A DNA stretch of 6,591 nucleotides, from contig JAHDIA010000355.1 of assembly GCA_020631035.1 (NCBI GenBank), positions 1 through 6,591 of the forward strand, in the 5' to 3' direction. Below are positions 5,942-6,591 of the stretch, in pieces. Under the pieces are notes generated by a model. That model made no database searches. It was not told where the DNA came from and saw only the letters and a list, made by a program, of their open reading frames with translations. The position numbers were made by a program, and so were the translations under genes. Every line of letters starts with the position of its first letter. The stretch's first letter is position 1. The DNA is from Chitinophagales bacterium (GTDB lineage: Bacteria > Bacteroidota > Bacteroidia > Chitinophagales > UBA2359).

Positions 5942-6414
5942 TTCAACAATGGGGTTTGGGTTTGCTTATAATGTTTTAAACTCTGTACAATGGAACGTTC
6001 ATTCACAGGCAATTGTTCCAAAAAACGTTTGTCTTTAAAACTCGCTTTTTTGATTTCGTGAGTGTCCTGTACTTTTAAATCCCCAGTCCAATCCTTGCTG
6101 TAAAATTCAAGGGTGAAATACTGAATGACATCGCCATTGGGATATTGGACGGTTTCATTTTTGGGATCAGAACTGATGCCAATGAGGGTGACGGATTGCA
6201 ATTCAAGTCCCGTCTCCTCCCGCACTTCTCGGATGATGCATTCGCTAATGGTTTCATTTTCCTCGAATCCACCTGCGGGTATTCCCAACAAACCATTGTC
6301 CACTCGTTCTACAAATAAGATTTCCCCTTTGTCATTTTCGACTAGAATCCTAGCAGCAGGATGAATGAATTTATCGTGTCCGATTTTACGACGTAATTTT
6401 TGAATGTAAGACAT
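5938..6414 (-). CDS. Nudix hydrolase
   Basis: The protein has 158 residues and hydrolyses, by family, a nucleoside diphosphate linked to another group; the substrate cannot be told from sequence. The Nudix box is complete at 48-70, matching Gx5Ex7REUxEExGU: Gly48, Glu54, Arg62-Glu63, Val64, Glu66-Glu67, Gly69, Leu70, the metal-binding catalytic helix. The N-terminal part (HPAARILVENDKGEILFVER) is the usual first strand pair, and LLGIPAGGFEE is the classic approach to the box. A YPNGDVIQYFTLEFY strand follows and EIKKASFKDKRFLEQLP closes the fold. There is no signal peptide, so it is cytoplasmic. The ATG at 6414 is the only reasonable start. Its stop overlaps the YARHG start (ATGA). It is the first gene of the operon; whether it has any functional link to the exported YARHG gene is unknown. 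Confidence 0.92.
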   Translation of the reverse strand: MSYIQKLRRKIGHDKFIHPAARILVENDKGEILFVERVDNGLLGIPAGGFEENETISECIIREVREETGLELQSVTLIGISSDPKNETVQYPNGDVIQYFTLEFYSKDWTGDLKVQDTHEIKKASFKDKRFLEQLPVNERSIVQSLKHYKQTQTPLLK

Positions 6415-6420
6415 ATAGTT

Positions 6421-6493
6421 AATTGTGAATTATAAATTGTGAGTTATGAGTTGGCAAAATGTATAATCAATTCACAACTTACAACTCACAATT
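6421..6493. repeat. AATTGTGARTTAT-type extragenic repeat with inverted arms
   Basis: Left arm AATTGTGAGTTATGAGTTG (6435-6453) pairs with CAACTTACAACTCACAATT (6475-6493) at 17 of 19 positions across a 21-base spacer. The left side also contains an imperfect tandem copy, AATTGTGAATTAT (6421-6433) followed by AATTGTGAGTTAT. A smaller hairpin, CACAAT-TATT-ATTGTG (6487-6502), overlaps the right arm. This low-complexity motif recalls extragenic repeats in Bacteroidota genomes. It sits between the clipped gene at the right edge and the Nudix gene and could act as a transcript-end structure for the former. Confidence 0.6.
6455..6484 (-). promoter_or_regulatory. candidate promoter of the Nudix operon
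   Basis: On the minus strand TTG (6484-6482) is followed after 18 bases by TACATTTTG (6463-6455). This resembles the Bacteroidota promoter form TTTG, 19 or so bases, TAnnTTTG. Transcription would begin about 6448, giving a leader of about 34 bases before the ATG at 6414. The elements lie in the spacer and right arm of the inverted repeat, so part of the match may simply reflect repeat composition. Confidence 0.3.
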
Positions 6494-6516
6494 ATTATTG
6501 TGCAACGTCACTGGTT

Positions 6517-6591
6517 CTAGGCTGCGTTCACTCTGGTTATCGGGCGCATGTTTTTGGCTGCGTCTTCAATTGCATCCACCCGCTTCGTCCT
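6517..6591 (-). CDS. C-terminal 24 codons of a clipped gene
   Basis: On the minus strand the frame is open from the right edge to a TAG at 6519-6517. It reads RTKRVDAIEDAAKNMRPITR and then VNAA. The two other minus-strand frames are closed within this stretch, and the residues are charged and helical as in a real protein end. GC content is about 55 percent (41 of 75), clearly above the rest of the window. The R-x-K-R-V...A-I...A-A pattern faintly recalls the C-terminus of YdeI/OmpD-associated proteins, but 24 residues are too few to assign a family. Confidence 0.5.
   Translation of the reverse strand, partial: RTKRVDAIEDAAKNMRPITRVNAA

Noticed and set aside
6075..6364. Other frames on both strands inside the Nudix gene
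   Set aside because: The Nudix box is complete in the accepted frame; the others are shadows.
6421..6502. CRISPR array or transposon end
   Set aside because: The repeat units are short, imperfect and mostly inverted, with no regular spacers, and there is no transposase or target-site duplication visible in the window.

Overview
The window looks like chromosomal, AT-rich DNA from a member of the Bacteroidota. The evidence is indirect. Start codons follow A-rich stretches rather than strong Shine-Dalgarno sequences. Many genes encode short secreted or membrane proteins of unknown function. The families recognised (YARHG domain, DUF1152, a crystallin-J1-type ADP-ribosylation protein) are common in that phylum. 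An AATTGTGAATTAT-type extragenic repeat of a kind often seen in these genomes is also present. No rRNA, tRNA, CRISPR array, transposase or phage gene is visible. Genus cannot be assigned.

Layout. Bases 2-1524 (+) hold three genes: the 3' end of a crystallin-J1/ADP-ribosylation-like gene, a small one-helix membrane protein with a glycine-zipper helix, and a small membrane-anchored transglutaminase-like protein with an apparent Cys-His-Asp triad. Strong intrinsic terminators follow the first two. Bases 1529-4086 (-) form a tight three-gene operon read right to left: a DUF1152 protein, a cytoplasmic zinc-ribbon protein and a secreted protein of unknown function. The last two overlap by up to 8 bases. 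Bases 4087-4201 are a divergent promoter region. Bases 4202-4717 (+) encode a two-helix membrane protein of an uncharacterised family. Bases 4751-6414 (-) form a second operon with overlapping genes: a Nudix hydrolase, a secreted YARHG protein, an orphan C-terminal domain in the +1 frame, and a small CxxC protein. Bases 6415-6516 hold an inverted repeat and a candidate promoter. The right edge clips the last 24 codons of another minus-strand gene with higher GC.

How the genes work together. The two minus-strand operons are the only real functional units visible. In the first, DUF1152 and the zinc-ribbon protein are probably cytoplasmic, while the third product is exported, so a shared job is possible but unproven. 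In the second, ATGA and TGATG overlaps indicate translational coupling. The YARHG gene appears to be split by a one-base frameshift: the downstream reading frame looks like its missing C-terminal domain and has no signal peptide of its own.

I do not see a clearly new biological system. The best candidates for a second look are the frameshifted YARHG gene, the DUF1152/zinc-ribbon/secreted operon, and the small anchored transglutaminase-like protein.
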